Notes under the pieces: model-generated | Told to the model about the DNA's origin: nothing | The model's database searches: none | The model's input: the letters and a program-made list of their open reading frames with translations, nothing else | From: Candidatus Gottesmanbacteria bacterium | GTDB lineage: Bacteria; Patescibacteriota; Microgenomatia; JACOXO01 | DNA length: 52,203 nucleotides | Direction of reading: 5' to 3' | Assembly: GCA_016182365.1 (NCBI GenBank) | Contig: JACOXO010000017.1 | Span: forward strand, 1-52,203 | Program-made: the position numbers and the translations under genes | Shown here: positions 42,950 through 51,832 of the stretch, in pieces | Layout: the number at the start of each line of letters is the position of its first letter | Numbering within the stretch: the first letter of the stretch is position 1

Positions 42950-44743
42950 TTAATTATTAACAACAGCATAAATACGCCGGACTCCGGAAGCGGCGCTCTC
43001 CTCTTTTATTATTCTAAAGCTCCCCAACTTAGATGTAAAGTCCACATGTGGTCCACCACAAACCTCTTTTGAAAACCACCCCGCATTTGCGGGGCCAATT
43101 GTATAAACTTTTACCTTATCCTGATACTTTTCACTAAAAAAAGCTAAAGCGCCTTTAGCTACTGCATCTTTATAGGACATTATAGTAAATGTTACCGGAA
43201 GATTTTTGTTGATCTGTTGGTTAATTAGTTCCTCTACTGTTTTAATTTCTTCATTAGTCATTTTCTGAGGATGCGAAAAGTCAAATCTTAATCTTTTATC
43301 TGTAATATGAGAACCTTTTTGTGAAATATGCACACCCAAAACTTTTCTTAAAGCAGCGTGAAGTAAGTGTGTCGCTGTATGCAGTTTTGTAGTCTCAACT
43401 GAATGATCGGCAAGACCACCTTTAAACATTCCGCTTGAAGTTGAACGGGATAATTGCTTATGCTTTTCAAATTCTCTTTCAAACTCAGTTCTATCAATTG
43501 TATCTCCTCTTTTGTGAACTAATTCCTGAGTCATCTCCCAGGGGAAACCAAATGTTTCATAAATCTTAAAAGCTATTTTTCCATCAATTTTTTCAGTTTT
43601 TTCTATTTCTCTGAGTCCTTTTTCTAGAGTTTTTGAAAACTTCAATGCTTCTTCTTCAAGAACCAAAGTTATCTGCTGCTGTTTTGCAGACAGATAAGAA
43701 TAATAATCTTTATAAATATTAACTACAGCTGGAACAACTGCACGAATAATATCTACCCCATTTACAATACCCAAATCTTTACAGTAAACAATTGATCTTC
43801 TTATAAGTCTTCTGAGCGTATATCCTTGTGTTTTATTTGACGGCAATACTCCGTCGGCAATCATAAAAATACTTGCCTTTAAGTGATCTGCTATAACCCT
43901 CATCGCTTTTTTATTTAAATTGTCTATGTAGTTTTTGCCAGAAGTTTTTTCAATTTGATTAATGATTGGATAAAATATGTCTGTTTTAAAAATGTCAGGT
44001 TCACTGGCAACTGCCATGGTCAAACGTTCAAGACCTCCGCCAAAATCAACATTTTTTTGTGAAAGTTTTTCAACTCCACTTTCAGTCTTTTTGTATTCCA
44101 TAAAAACGGAGTTTCCGATTTCAATAAATCTTCCGCAATCACAATTAGGATGACATTTTTGGCCAAAAGCGTTACTATGCTGAGTACCGAAATCATAAAA
44201 AACTTCGCTACTTGGACCACCCGGCTCACCAACAGGCATTTTCTCCGGTGGACCAGATCTTGACCACCAGTTTTTGGAAGCTGGGTAATAAAAAATTCTA
44301 TCATCAGAAATTCCTAAATTTTTCCAGATTGATGCTGACTCTATGTCTCTAGGAATATCTTTATTTCCCTCAAAAACAGAAACGTATAATTTATTTGAAT
44401 CAAGTTTTAACACCTTAGTTAAAAATTCAAAAAACCAGGTTAATTGTTCTTTTTTAAAATAATCACCCAAAGACCAGTTGCCCAACATCTCAAAAAAAGT
44501 TGTATGCCTATTATCACCAACTTCTTCAATGTCTTGTGCTCTAAAACTTCTCTGACTATCAACCAGTCTTGTTCCTTGAGGATGTTTTTCACCCAATAAA
44601 TACGGTACAAGAGGCTGCATACCCGATGATGTAAAAAGCGTTGTAGGATCATTCTCAGGAACCAAAGGGCTAGGAGTAATTTCCTTATGCCCCCGTTTAA
44701 CAAAAAAACTAATATATGCCTTTCTAATATCTGAAGACGTCAT
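42950..44743 (-). CDS. alaS: Alanyl-tRNA synthetase, short form lacking the C-Ala domain
   Basis: The 597-residue enzyme has motif 1 region (FTSSGMQPLVPYLLGEKHP), motif 2 (SQRSFRAQDIEEVGDNRHTTFFEMLGNWS), motif 3 (GGGLERLTMAV) and the tRNA recognition region. The editing domain keeps its zinc ligands (HTATHLLHAAL and CGGPHVDF). It ends soon after GVRRIYAVVNN, so the C-terminal C-Ala/DHHA1 region (about 270 residues in E. coli) is absent. A TATAAT lies 8 nt before ATG and no Shine-Dalgarno is seen, so the mRNA may be leaderless. Confidence 0.95.
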   Translation of the reverse strand: MTSSDIRKAYISFFVKRGHKEITPSPLVPENDPTTLFTSSGMQPLVPYLLGEKHPQGTRLVDSQRSFRAQDIEEVGDNRHTTFFEMLGNWSLGDYFKKEQLTWFFEFLTKVLKLDSNKLYVSVFEGNKDIPRDIESASIWKNLGISDDRIFYYPASKNWWSRSGPPEKMPVGEPGGPSSEVFYDFGTQHSNAFGQKCHPNCDCGRFIEIGNSVFMEYKKTESGVEKLSQKNVDFGGGLERLTMAVASEPDIFKTDIFYPIINQIEKTSGKNYIDNLNKKAMRVIADHLKASIFMIADGVLPSNKTQGYTLRRLIRRSIVYCKDLGIVNGVDIIRAVVPAVVNIYKDYYSYLSAKQQQITLVLEEEALKFSKTLEKGLREIEKTEKIDGKIAFKIYETFGFPWEMTQELVHKRGDTIDRTEFEREFEKHKQLSRSTSSGMFKGGLADHSVETTKLHTATHLLHAALRKVLGVHISQKGSHITDKRLRFDFSHPQKMTNEEIKTVEELINQQINKNLPVTFTIMSYKDAVAKGALAFFSEKYQDKVKVYTIGPANAGWFSKEVCGGPHVDFTSKLGSFRIIKEESAASGVRRIYAVVNN

Positions 44744-44783
44744 ATGTGGGTATTATAGCGTATAAACAAAAAGAGAGCTAAAT

Positions 44784-45404
44784 TCAAAAAGTCAGTTTTC
44801 TGGTTAAATAAATTCCCATAGGTGTACGGAGCGGTTCGTCAAGCGATTCTGTAAAATCTTGAGCAAGATATCTGGTTAATTCCATAGCTTTAGGATTTAA
44901 CTTATCCATACAGTTATGAATTTCTGCCCACCAGACTGCTTCGAACTTATCGATTAAATTTGCGCATTTAGATTCTTTTGTTTTACGCTGTTCATATTCG
45001 TTATAAACACTAATAAGTTCAGCGTTTCTAACTGGATCTGGAATAATTTTTGGCAAAAAAGTCACAAAAATTAAATGTTCTTTTCTCTTTTTCCTACCAT
45101 TTAATTCCTTATGCTTTGGATGAGCATATGATAAATCTCCGTCCACTGCTTCAGGATCGTCATGAACACCAAATTGTTTTTTTACTTTATTAATATCAAC
45201 TTGTTCTGGAAGCATTGGAAATAGATCCACCCACTCATTTAAAATTACTGGCAGGTTGTCAACATGCTCTTCCACAGTTTCTTTCAATCCTTTTGGTAAA
45301 ACCACATTACCCCACCGCTTTTCAGCTCTTAACCTAAGTCTTACCTCATCTATCATTTCTTGTGCAACGTACGGACGAAACATTTGATCAAGTTCATTAA
45401 TCAT
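44784..45404 (-). CDS. HD-domain phosphohydrolase-like protein
   Basis: The 206-residue protein has a pattern close to the HD-domain group that includes YfbR and HDDC2: GLKETVEEHVDN (first His), FGVHDDPEAVDGDLSY (HD pair followed by E and GD) and ESKCANLIDKFEAVWWAE (final Asp). These residues would form the metal site of a nucleotide phosphohydrolase. The HD segment includes a long basic loop (HPKHKELNGRKKRKEH). It is a single gene 40 bp before alaS, with a TACAAT about 10 nt before ATG. The family assignment comes from motif spacing only. Confidence 0.55.
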   Translation of the reverse strand: MINELDQMFRPYVAQEMIDEVRLRLRAEKRWGNVVLPKGLKETVEEHVDNLPVILNEWVDLFPMLPEQVDINKVKKQFGVHDDPEAVDGDLSYAHPKHKELNGRKKRKEHLIFVTFLPKIIPDPVRNAELISVYNEYEQRKTKESKCANLIDKFEAVWWAEIHNCMDKLNPKAMELTRYLAQDFTESLDEPLRTPMGIYLTRKLTF

Positions 45405-45472
45405 AAAGTATGAAATTGTATGATAAGAATTAACTAGTTTAGCATAAATTTTGGGAGAAAAAAAGTATGAAA

Positions 45473-45657
45473 TTAGATTGACTTTTTGTAGTGTTCTATA
45501 TCATGCTGAGTTATAAATGAACTGCCCCACCTGGAGCCTCCCAACATCCTTTTTCATTTTTAGCATTTTGACTTCTTTTGCTCAAGAATACTTCACCTTT
45601 CTCGTTGAAGATTAATGCTCCCACTGAAATCCCAATATAATCAATTCCTTGTTTCAT
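45473..45657 (-). pseudogene. Nudix hydrolase remnant
   Basis: From ATG 45657 the frame reads MKQGIDYIGISVGALIFNEKG...GCWEAPGGAVHL and stops at 45511. This is the N-terminal part of a Nudix domain, cut just where the Nudix box (GGxxxxxE...REVEEE) should start. Another frame just past that point (FITQHDIEHYKKSI, stop at 45473) looks like a family C-terminal end. An out-of-frame internal deletion that removed the catalytic box is the simplest reading. It is therefore inactive. It is not in the ORF track. Confidence 0.65.
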
Positions 45658-45725
45658 TGGTTAATTATATCAATTACATATAATAAGATTACAAGTGATT
45701 TATATTACAAGGAATTTAAAATAAA

Positions 45726-45755
45726 GACAATTTCATCCGATCGGAGTTTTTTGTC
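45726..45755 (-). repeat. 30 bp palindromic repeat, copy 4 (inverted)
   Basis: On the plus strand GACAATTTCATCCGATCGGAGTTTTTTGTC; its reverse complement GACAAAAAACTCCGATCGG...TTGTC aligns with copies 1-3, so the orientation is opposite. It lies 78 bp before the HIT gene and 68 bp past the start of the decayed Nudix gene. Confidence 0.85.
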
Positions 45756-45820
45756 AAAAATTAAATTACAAGGCGTATTAATGAAATATTTTTTACCACC
45801 ACGGGTTCTAGGATTTAGGT

Positions 45821-45826
45821 TATAAT
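45821..45826 (+). promoter_or_regulatory. -10 element of the HIT gene, leaderless layout
   Basis: TATAAT ends 7 nt before the ATG of the HIT gene and no Shine-Dalgarno is present, so transcription would start at or next to the start codon. No clear -35 is seen. The remaining intergenic sequence from 45405 to 45833 holds only the Nudix remnant and palindrome copy 4. Confidence 0.5.
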
Positions 45827-45833
45827 TAAACTT

Positions 45834-46142
45834 ATGAGTGATTTTTATTGTGAAGAAGTGTTAACGGGAAAAACAAAAGTTGATAAAGTTTCCGAAACTG
45901 AGAATGTCTTGGCTTTTCACCACACAAAACCGTCTTATAAAATTCATGTTGTAGTAATCTCAAAAAAACACGTTGCTTCTTTTTTGGCGCTTGAGGATGA
46001 CAATCTTCTGTCGGAAATGTTTAAGGTGATAAAACAAGTTGCCTACGATATAACTAACAGATACGGAAGCTGCAGAATTGTTACTAACTTAGGAGGCTAT
46101 CAGGAATCAAAGCATTTACATTGGCACATTTATTGTGAATAA
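45834..46142 (+). CDS. HIT family nucleotide-binding protein
   Basis: The 102-residue protein is a compact HIT domain. It has FHHTKPSYKIHVVVISKKHVAS, RIVTNLGGYQESKHLHWHIYCE, where HLHWH is the histidine triad that binds the alpha-phosphate. It ends directly after the triad, a few residues shorter than most Hint-type proteins. It probably hydrolyses a nucleoside phosphoramidate or dinucleotide. It overlaps the glycosyltransferase by 8 bp. Confidence 0.92.
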   Translation: MSDFYCEEVLTGKTKVDKVSETENVLAFHHTKPSYKIHVVVISKKHVASFLALEDDNLLSEMFKVIKQVAYDITNRYGSCRIVTNLGGYQESKHLHWHIYCE

Positions 46143-46905
46143 TATATCTATGACTCCATATTTTTCGGTGGTTATCCCGACCTTAAATGAAGAAGTTAAT
46201 TTACCCATCCTATTAAATTCAATTGCCCAAAATCAGTATCAGGAATTGGAAGTAATTATTTCTGATAGCGGGTCTAAGGATAAGACTAAAAATAAAGCGA
46301 TGGAATTTAAGGATAAAATAAAAAACCTGCATTTTTTGGAGCATTCTAGCAAAAATGTAAGTGCGGCAAGAAATTTTGGAGCAAGTCATGCTAAAGGAGA
46401 ATTTATTGTTTTTTTTGACTCTGATGTTGAAATCGAACAGAATTTTTTAATTCAAATTAAAGACGCAATACAAAAATATAATCTCGATTGTTTAACTGTT
46501 TGGAACAGAAGTAAAAATAATAAGTTAACAGGTAGATTTCTTCTAAATCTTCTTAATGCTAGTATGTCTTTATTTGCGAAAATTAAACCAGCGGCAAACG
46601 GCCCATGCATAATAATAAAAAGAGTTTTATTTGAAAAAATAGGAGGATTTGATGATACTATTGTTTTTGGTGAGGATTTTGATCTTATTCAAAAAGCCCA
46701 CAAACTAAAAGCGAAGTTTGCAGTATTTAAACATCCAATATTATATGTATCAACCCGGAGATTTGAAAAAGAAGGATTATTTTTAAGTCTATATAAATCA
46801 ATTCGGGCTGTAATTTACCAACTTTTTTTGGGCCCAATTAGAAAACCGATTTTTGAATACCAAATGGGCGGACAATACTATCAAAAAAATAAGAAGGTCA
46901 GTTAA
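46135..46905 (+). CDS. Glycosyltransferase family 2
   Basis: The 256-residue GT-A enzyme starts YFSVVIPTLNEEVNLPILLNSI, with EVIISDSGSKDKTKN and the metal-binding DSD in FFDSDVEIE (near residue 96). A later acidic motif (GFDDTIVFGEDFDL) may hold the catalytic base. It likely transfers a sugar to a lipid or polysaccharide carrier. Translation may begin at GTG 46135, which overlaps the HIT stop, or at ATG 46150. No membrane helix is strong. Convergent with the next gene, sharing 4 bp. Confidence 0.85.
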   Translation: MNNISMTPYFSVVIPTLNEEVNLPILLNSIAQNQYQELEVIISDSGSKDKTKNKAMEFKDKIKNLHFLEHSSKNVSAARNFGASHAKGEFIVFFDSDVEIEQNFLIQIKDAIQKYNLDCLTVWNRSKNNKLTGRFLLNLLNASMSLFAKIKPAANGPCIIIKRVLFEKIGGFDDTIVFGEDFDLIQKAHKLKAKFAVFKHPILYVSTRRFEKEGLFLSLYKSIRAVIYQLFLGPIRKPIFEYQMGGQYYQKNKKVS

Positions 46906-47267
46906 GATTTACCTTGTTTTCTGAATAATTTATTTCCTATTTTTGATGCTACGTCTTGACCTTTTTTAGCAGCTTTCTCCTTTAACTCTTCTGCTCTATC
47001 AATAACTCCTCCTTCTTTTTCCATTTCATGTTCTAACTGGTCAATCTGACCCTCAATCCTTCTTTTCATTCTTTTGGCAAATAATCTTCCTTCTTTTGTG
47101 CCTGCTAACACTAGAAGAATTACACTTAATATAGCCAACATCTTGTTTATTTTCTCAACACTCTTTTGCAGTTCTTTAAGAATAATAAACACCTGAATTC
47201 CTATTGCTGCAAGAATTATTGAAAGGATGGTAACTATTACTACTAGTAATACCTGTGTAGTTTCCAT
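46902..47267 (-). CDS. Membrane protein with coiled-coil tail
   Basis: The 121-residue protein has an N-terminal membrane helix (VLLVVIVTILSIILAAIGIQVFIIL), a short charged turn (KELQKSVEKINKM) and a second hydrophobic segment (LAILSVILLVLAG). A charged helical tail (RRIEGQIDQLEHEMEKEGGVIDRAEELKEKAAKKG) looks coiled-coil. It resembles small DUF948-type or YtxH-type membrane proteins in layout, but I cannot assign a family. It lies between the GT2 gene (convergent) and rodZ. Confidence 0.55.
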   Translation of the reverse strand: METTQVLLVVIVTILSIILAAIGIQVFIILKELQKSVEKINKMLAILSVILLVLAGTKEGRLFAKRMKRRIEGQIDQLEHEMEKEGGVIDRAEELKEKAAKKGQDVASKIGNKLFRKQGKS

Positions 47268-47326
47268 AGGCAGCTATTAATTAATTGTAGTTTACTATGG
47301 ATTTTATTATCATGCAAATATATGTC

Positions 47327-47965
47327 TTAGGGTGGATTAACAACTTCAATTATCCTTTCTATAACTGTAGTTTTGCCGTTTTTATTCTCTGCAACAATAT
47401 TAATCGCTGGAGTATTTTTTCCTATACTTATTTCCTGATTGAATTCACCTTCGCTGTCAACAATAATTTCCTGGTTATTAATATATACTTTTGCATTGGG
47501 ATCGGTCTTCCCGGAAACTTCAACAGACAAACCAGATATTTTTTCACCTGCCTTAGGTTTTGATACTTCCAAATATGGCGCTCCTGATAAACTAAAGTAA
47601 CCTTGAATAAGGTATCCAAAAAATAAAGCAAGAAGCAGAAAAATGGTAAGAACTGTAACTTTTAGAGGTGTCAACTTAAGAAGAGAATGTTGGGATGGAA
47701 TAGTTTGAGGCGTAATTTGAGTATTTTCTCTTTTATCATACTCTCTTCTGAATATTGCTAGAATCTCAGTTGTAGGTAAATCCAGAAAATCGCTATAGTT
47801 TTTAATAAATCCACGAAGATATGTGCTTGAAGAAAACTGATTATAATCACCTTTCTCAATGGCTTCAAGAAACTTCTTCCTTATTTTTGTTCTTTTTTCT
47901 ATATCTTCAAAAGTAAGATTTCGTTCAATCCTTCTTTTCTTAAGAATTTCTCCAACTGTAAGCAT
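47327..47965 (-). CDS. RodZ-like protein: HTH, membrane helix and Ig-like domain
   Basis: The 212-residue protein has an N-terminal Xre-like helix-turn-helix (VGEILKKRRIERNLTFEDIEKRTKIRKKFLEAIEKGDYNQFSSSTYLRGFIKNYSDFL) of the kind that binds MreB in RodZ, one membrane helix (VTVLTIFLLLALFFGYLIQGYF, near 100-122) and an outer Ig-like beta domain (LEVSKPKAGEKISGLSVEVSGKTDPNAKVYINNQ). It probably links the cytoskeleton to the wall machinery. It follows ftsK by 12 bp. Confidence 0.8.
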   Translation of the reverse strand: MLTVGEILKKRRIERNLTFEDIEKRTKIRKKFLEAIEKGDYNQFSSSTYLRGFIKNYSDFLDLPTTEILAIFRREYDKRENTQITPQTIPSQHSLLKLTPLKVTVLTIFLLLALFFGYLIQGYFSLSGAPYLEVSKPKAGEKISGLSVEVSGKTDPNAKVYINNQEIIVDSEGEFNQEISIGKNTPAINIVAENKNGKTTVIERIIEVVNPP

Positions 47966-47977
47966 AAGTGAAAAAAA

Positions 47978-50080
47978 CTAATTTTGGGGAGCTGGCGAGT
48001 TTTGTGCTCTTTGGGCAAAATACTCATCGGCATTCCTGATTAATACTTCCCTTGGTTTGCTTCCCTCACTTGGTCCCACCACATTTCCTGCTTCCAACTG
48101 ATCAAGCATCCTTGCTGCCCTTGCATACCCTACTCTTAATCTTCTTTGTAGTAAAGAGGCGGAAGCCCGGTCATACTGACAAACAATTCTAACAGCTTCG
48201 TCAAGCAAATCGTCTGTATCTTGGGTATCGTCAAAACCTCTTCCCGAGCCTTTTTTACCCGAAGAAACAGGCATGGAAGTAACCTCATCTGTATATTCAA
48301 CAGGCGCCCCCTTACTTTTAAGATATTCAACAACTTTCCTGACTTCCGGCTCCGAAACAAATGCTCCTTGAATACGGGCGGGTTTGGCCTGATCTGGAGG
48401 AATATATAACATATCACCCCGGCCCAAAAGTTTTTCAGCACCAGGCATATCAATTATTACTCTGGAATCAATCATAGAAGATACATTGAATGCAATCCTG
48501 GAAGGAATGTTTGCTTTCAAAAGACCAGTAATAACGTCAACTGACGGCCTTTGAGTTGATAATACAAGATGGATGCCAACAGCCCTGGCCATTTGGGCAA
48601 GTCTTGTAATTGAATCTTCAACTTCAACCGGAGAGTAAGCCATAAGATCAGCAAGTTCGTCTATGACAATTACAATGTATGGAATTGCTTGAAATCCGGA
48701 AAGCTCATTATAACCATCGATATTCCTAACTCCAACCTCTGCAAACAGTTTATAGCGTCTTTCCATTTCGGCTAGGGCCCACTTCAAGGCTGATAAAGTC
48801 TGGTCTATCTCAACAATAACAGGACTTAAAAGATGAGAAATTCCATTATAACCAGTTAATTCTACTCTCTTTGGATCAACAAGTATAAGCCTTATTTCAG
48901 AAGGAGTGGTTCTAAATAACAATGAACAAATCCAGGAATTAACAAGCACAGATTTACCTGAACCTGTTGTACCAGCAATTAAAACATGCGGCATTTTTGC
49001 AAGATCTATAACCTTTGGATGGCCGGAAACGTCAAGTCCTAATGCAACAGTAAGTTTGCTTTTTGCTTTCTTCATGTCTTCAGACTCAAGCATTTGTTTT
49101 AGAGTTACTAACTCTAAGCTCCTATTTGGAATTTCTATTCCAACTAGTGATCTTCCAGGAATTGGAGCTTCGATTCTAATTTGTCCGGTTGGTGCAGCAA
49201 GAGCAAGAGCTAAATCATTTGCAAGTGAGGTAATCTTTGATACTTTTGTACCCATGGCAATCTCAAGTGCATATTGGGTGACAGCTGGACCCATATTAAC
49301 TTCAACAACACGGGCATTTATACCAAAGCTGTCAAGAGTTTGCTCAATAATTTGTGCGTTTTTCTTTAAATTACCCCTATCGGCTTTTCCAGTTGTGCTC
49401 TGGGTAAGAAGACTGTTTGGAGGATACTCCCAAATTCCTACTCCTACACCTTTGGGATTGCTTAAAAGTTTTGTTCCTAATATCGGAACTTGTGAAGTTT
49501 TTTGTGGTGGGGGCTGATTCCTAACAAGTTTCCTGTCTTCCATAAACACCGGCTGCTTCTTATCTATTATTTTTTGTTCCTCTCTTTCTCCTTTTTGAAA
49601 CAACTTACCGAAGCTTTCACCTATTTTAATAAGAAACATGGCAAATTCATCCAAAGTTGTATTGAAAAGAATAATAATTCCAATAACCATAATGCCAAAG
49701 AATAAAATTACAACTCCAGGACGCGATACAAGGGATGCTATACTTGAAGATAGAGTATAACCAATTTCACCAGACTGGGACAAACCAAGAAGTGATAAGA
49801 ATATTAAAGATAAACCAGTTGGCACGTTAACTGTAGTAAATCTTGTTTTAATGCCTAGAATAAAAATGCTGAAAAAAAGCAAAAGCAGAGCAAATAAAAA
49901 TCCTGCCCAACCAAATAAAGTTTCTACAAAGTCTCTAAACTCACTCAATAATTCTCCTTGCTGAAAATAGGAAAGCATAATAAAACCAGCAGTTAAAAGC
50001 ATCAAAATTGAAATGATGGTCATTGTCATCTTTTTTTTCAATCTTGCCGAAACTGATCTTTTTACTCTTTTCCTTTTCAT
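47978..50080 (-). CDS. ftsK: DNA translocase FtsK/SpoIIIE
   Basis: The 700-residue protein has about four N-terminal membrane helices (residues 18-165), a short linker, the alpha/beta motor domain and a C-terminal gamma winged helix. The motor has Walker A (VLIAGTTGSGKSVLVNSW, near 372) and Walker B (IVIDELADLM, near 475). The gamma domain (RRLRVGYARAARMLDQLEAGNVVG) would read KOPS-like sites. It pumps DNA through the closing septum. The long low-complexity linker of E. coli FtsK is absent. It follows rnj by 8 bp. Confidence 0.97.
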   Translation of the reverse strand: MKRKRVKRSVSARLKKKMTMTIISILMLLTAGFIMLSYFQQGELLSEFRDFVETLFGWAGFLFALLLLFFSIFILGIKTRFTTVNVPTGLSLIFLSLLGLSQSGEIGYTLSSSIASLVSRPGVVILFFGIMVIGIIILFNTTLDEFAMFLIKIGESFGKLFQKGEREEQKIIDKKQPVFMEDRKLVRNQPPPQKTSQVPILGTKLLSNPKGVGVGIWEYPPNSLLTQSTTGKADRGNLKKNAQIIEQTLDSFGINARVVEVNMGPAVTQYALEIAMGTKVSKITSLANDLALALAAPTGQIRIEAPIPGRSLVGIEIPNRSLELVTLKQMLESEDMKKAKSKLTVALGLDVSGHPKVIDLAKMPHVLIAGTTGSGKSVLVNSWICSLLFRTTPSEIRLILVDPKRVELTGYNGISHLLSPVIVEIDQTLSALKWALAEMERRYKLFAEVGVRNIDGYNELSGFQAIPYIVIVIDELADLMAYSPVEVEDSITRLAQMARAVGIHLVLSTQRPSVDVITGLLKANIPSRIAFNVSSMIDSRVIIDMPGAEKLLGRGDMLYIPPDQAKPARIQGAFVSEPEVRKVVEYLKSKGAPVEYTDEVTSMPVSSGKKGSGRGFDDTQDTDDLLDEAVRIVCQYDRASASLLQRRLRVGYARAARMLDQLEAGNVVGPSEGSKPREVLIRNADEYFAQRAQNSPAPQN

Positions 50081-50088
50081 ATAAAAAA

Positions 50089-51816
50089 TTAAACCTCAAT
50101 TAAAACTACCATTACCATTGGTCTTCTATGGGTTTTGTCATATAAAAATTTCTCTAGCATGTCTTCGATTAACTTCTTTACATACAATGGATCTTTTGCA
50201 GTCTTTTTATTATTAAACTCTCTTATTACCATCTGTTTTGCCTGGTAAATTAACTGTTCGGATTCTTTCATGTAGACAAATCCGCGGGATATAACATCGA
50301 TATCTTTTTCTATTGTACCTTTTGGCTTATCAAAAGGTATGATAACCATAACAATTCCATCTTGTGCCATTTTTCTTCTATCTCGAAGAACTACATTGCC
50401 AACGTCCCCAATTCCCAAACCGTCAACCATAACCGTTTCAACCGTTATTGGATTCTGTTTGACTAATTTATTATTTTCAAACCCTACAACTTGGCCATTT
50501 TCCAAAAGCAGTATTTGCTCATTATTGTATCCTAAAGTTTTGGCAAGAGCTTTGTAATGATACATGTGTCTTTTAGTTCCCCCTATAGGAATAACAAAAC
50601 GGGGTTTGACTAAAGCCAAAAGCAGTAAAAGATCATTTTGTGACCCGTGACCTGAAACGTGTAAGTCCTCCAAAACTTCTGAATAAGAAACTTCTGCACC
50701 CAAATCCACAAGAAGATCTATAAGGCTATGAACAGCTTCCTCGTTACCTGGAATTGGATCGGCTGAAAAAACAACCATATCAGAAGGATATATTTGCACA
50801 TTTTTATTATCTCCCAATGCAATCCTTGATAAAGCAGACTCCACCTGTCCCTGGCTTCCTGCAACAATAAGAGCAACTTTGTTTGCTGGGTATCTCTTGA
50901 TTTCTTTTTCTGAAATCATTGAGCTTTGCGGTAACTTTATGTAACCCAATTTTTGAGCTACCTCAACATTCTGTTTAATACTTCTTCCCAAAAGACATAT
51001 TCTTCTGTGTCCAGCAATTGCAACAGTGATTGCCTGCTGTATTCTTGAAATATTTGATGATTGAGTAGTTACAATAAATTTTCCTCTACAGTTTCCAATT
51101 TCTTTTTCAAAACCCTTAAGAATAACTCTTTCTGAAAGCGTATATCCTGGCCTGTCGCTTCCTAAAGAATCTGTTGTCATAACCGTAATACCCGTACTTG
51201 ACGCTTTTGCAATTTTTTCAACCTGTGTAGGATCACTGTCAACCGGAGTCCAATCAAATTTATAGTCGCTGCCATGATAAAAAGTTCCTCCCGGAGTTCT
51301 TATAACCAGATGATTAGCGTCAGGTATGGAATGCGTAACGTGAATAAATTCTATGGAAAAGTTGCCAAGATGAAGTATTTTATCTCTATCACAAACTGTG
51401 ATTGGCGCTGAAACGCTTCTATCTAATAGCCTTACATTAGCAAGAGCGGCGGTAAGACGGGTCGCGTAAATTGGGACTTTAAGTTTTGGCCAAAGATAAG
51501 GAAGAGCTGCTATATGATCTTCATGTCCATGAGTAAGAACGATACCTTTTATCAAATGAGCTTTATCAATAAGGTAAGTTATATCCGGAATTACCAGATC
51601 GACTCCGTACATGTTAGCATCAGGAAAACCAACTCCGCAATCAACAATAAGTATCTCTTTTATACCCTTAAACTCATATTCATAAACATACATGTTTTTG
51701 GTCACATCCCCTATACCTCCAAGAGGAATAAAACGAACCGTACCTTGCAGATGGCGTTCTGGTTTTGGAGTAAATTGATTATTTATAGTCTGTGGTTTTC
51801 TAATAAATGAAAACAT
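50089..51816 (-). CDS. rnj: Ribonuclease J
   Basis: The 575-residue metallo-beta-lactamase/beta-CASP RNase starts with a short basic segment and then RFIPLGGIGDVTKNMYVYE. The metal site HGHEDH lies in VLTHGHEDHIAALPYLWP (near 94-99), with HVTHSIPDANHLVI and HGSDYKFDWTPVD further on. The beta-CASP part has TVMTTDSLGSDRPGYT and the C-terminal domain includes DLHVSGHGSQNDLLLLL. It acts as 5' exonuclease and endonuclease in RNA decay. It follows the Lon-like gene by 16 bp. Confidence 0.97.
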   Translation of the reverse strand: MFSFIRKPQTINNQFTPKPERHLQGTVRFIPLGGIGDVTKNMYVYEYEFKGIKEILIVDCGVGFPDANMYGVDLVIPDITYLIDKAHLIKGIVLTHGHEDHIAALPYLWPKLKVPIYATRLTAALANVRLLDRSVSAPITVCDRDKILHLGNFSIEFIHVTHSIPDANHLVIRTPGGTFYHGSDYKFDWTPVDSDPTQVEKIAKASSTGITVMTTDSLGSDRPGYTLSERVILKGFEKEIGNCRGKFIVTTQSSNISRIQQAITVAIAGHRRICLLGRSIKQNVEVAQKLGYIKLPQSSMISEKEIKRYPANKVALIVAGSQGQVESALSRIALGDNKNVQIYPSDMVVFSADPIPGNEEAVHSLIDLLVDLGAEVSYSEVLEDLHVSGHGSQNDLLLLLALVKPRFVIPIGGTKRHMYHYKALAKTLGYNNEQILLLENGQVVGFENNKLVKQNPITVETVMVDGLGIGDVGNVVLRDRRKMAQDGIVMVIIPFDKPKGTIEKDIDVISRGFVYMKESEQLIYQAKQMVIREFNNKKTAKDPLYVKKLIEDMLEKFLYDKTHRRPMVMVVLIEV

Positions 51817-51832
51817 ATTTAGTTTACGAATT

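Noticed and set aside
48906-49517. 203-residue plus-strand ORF opposite ftsK
   Set aside because: Antisense shadow over the conserved ftsK motor; no ribosome binding site or family resemblance.
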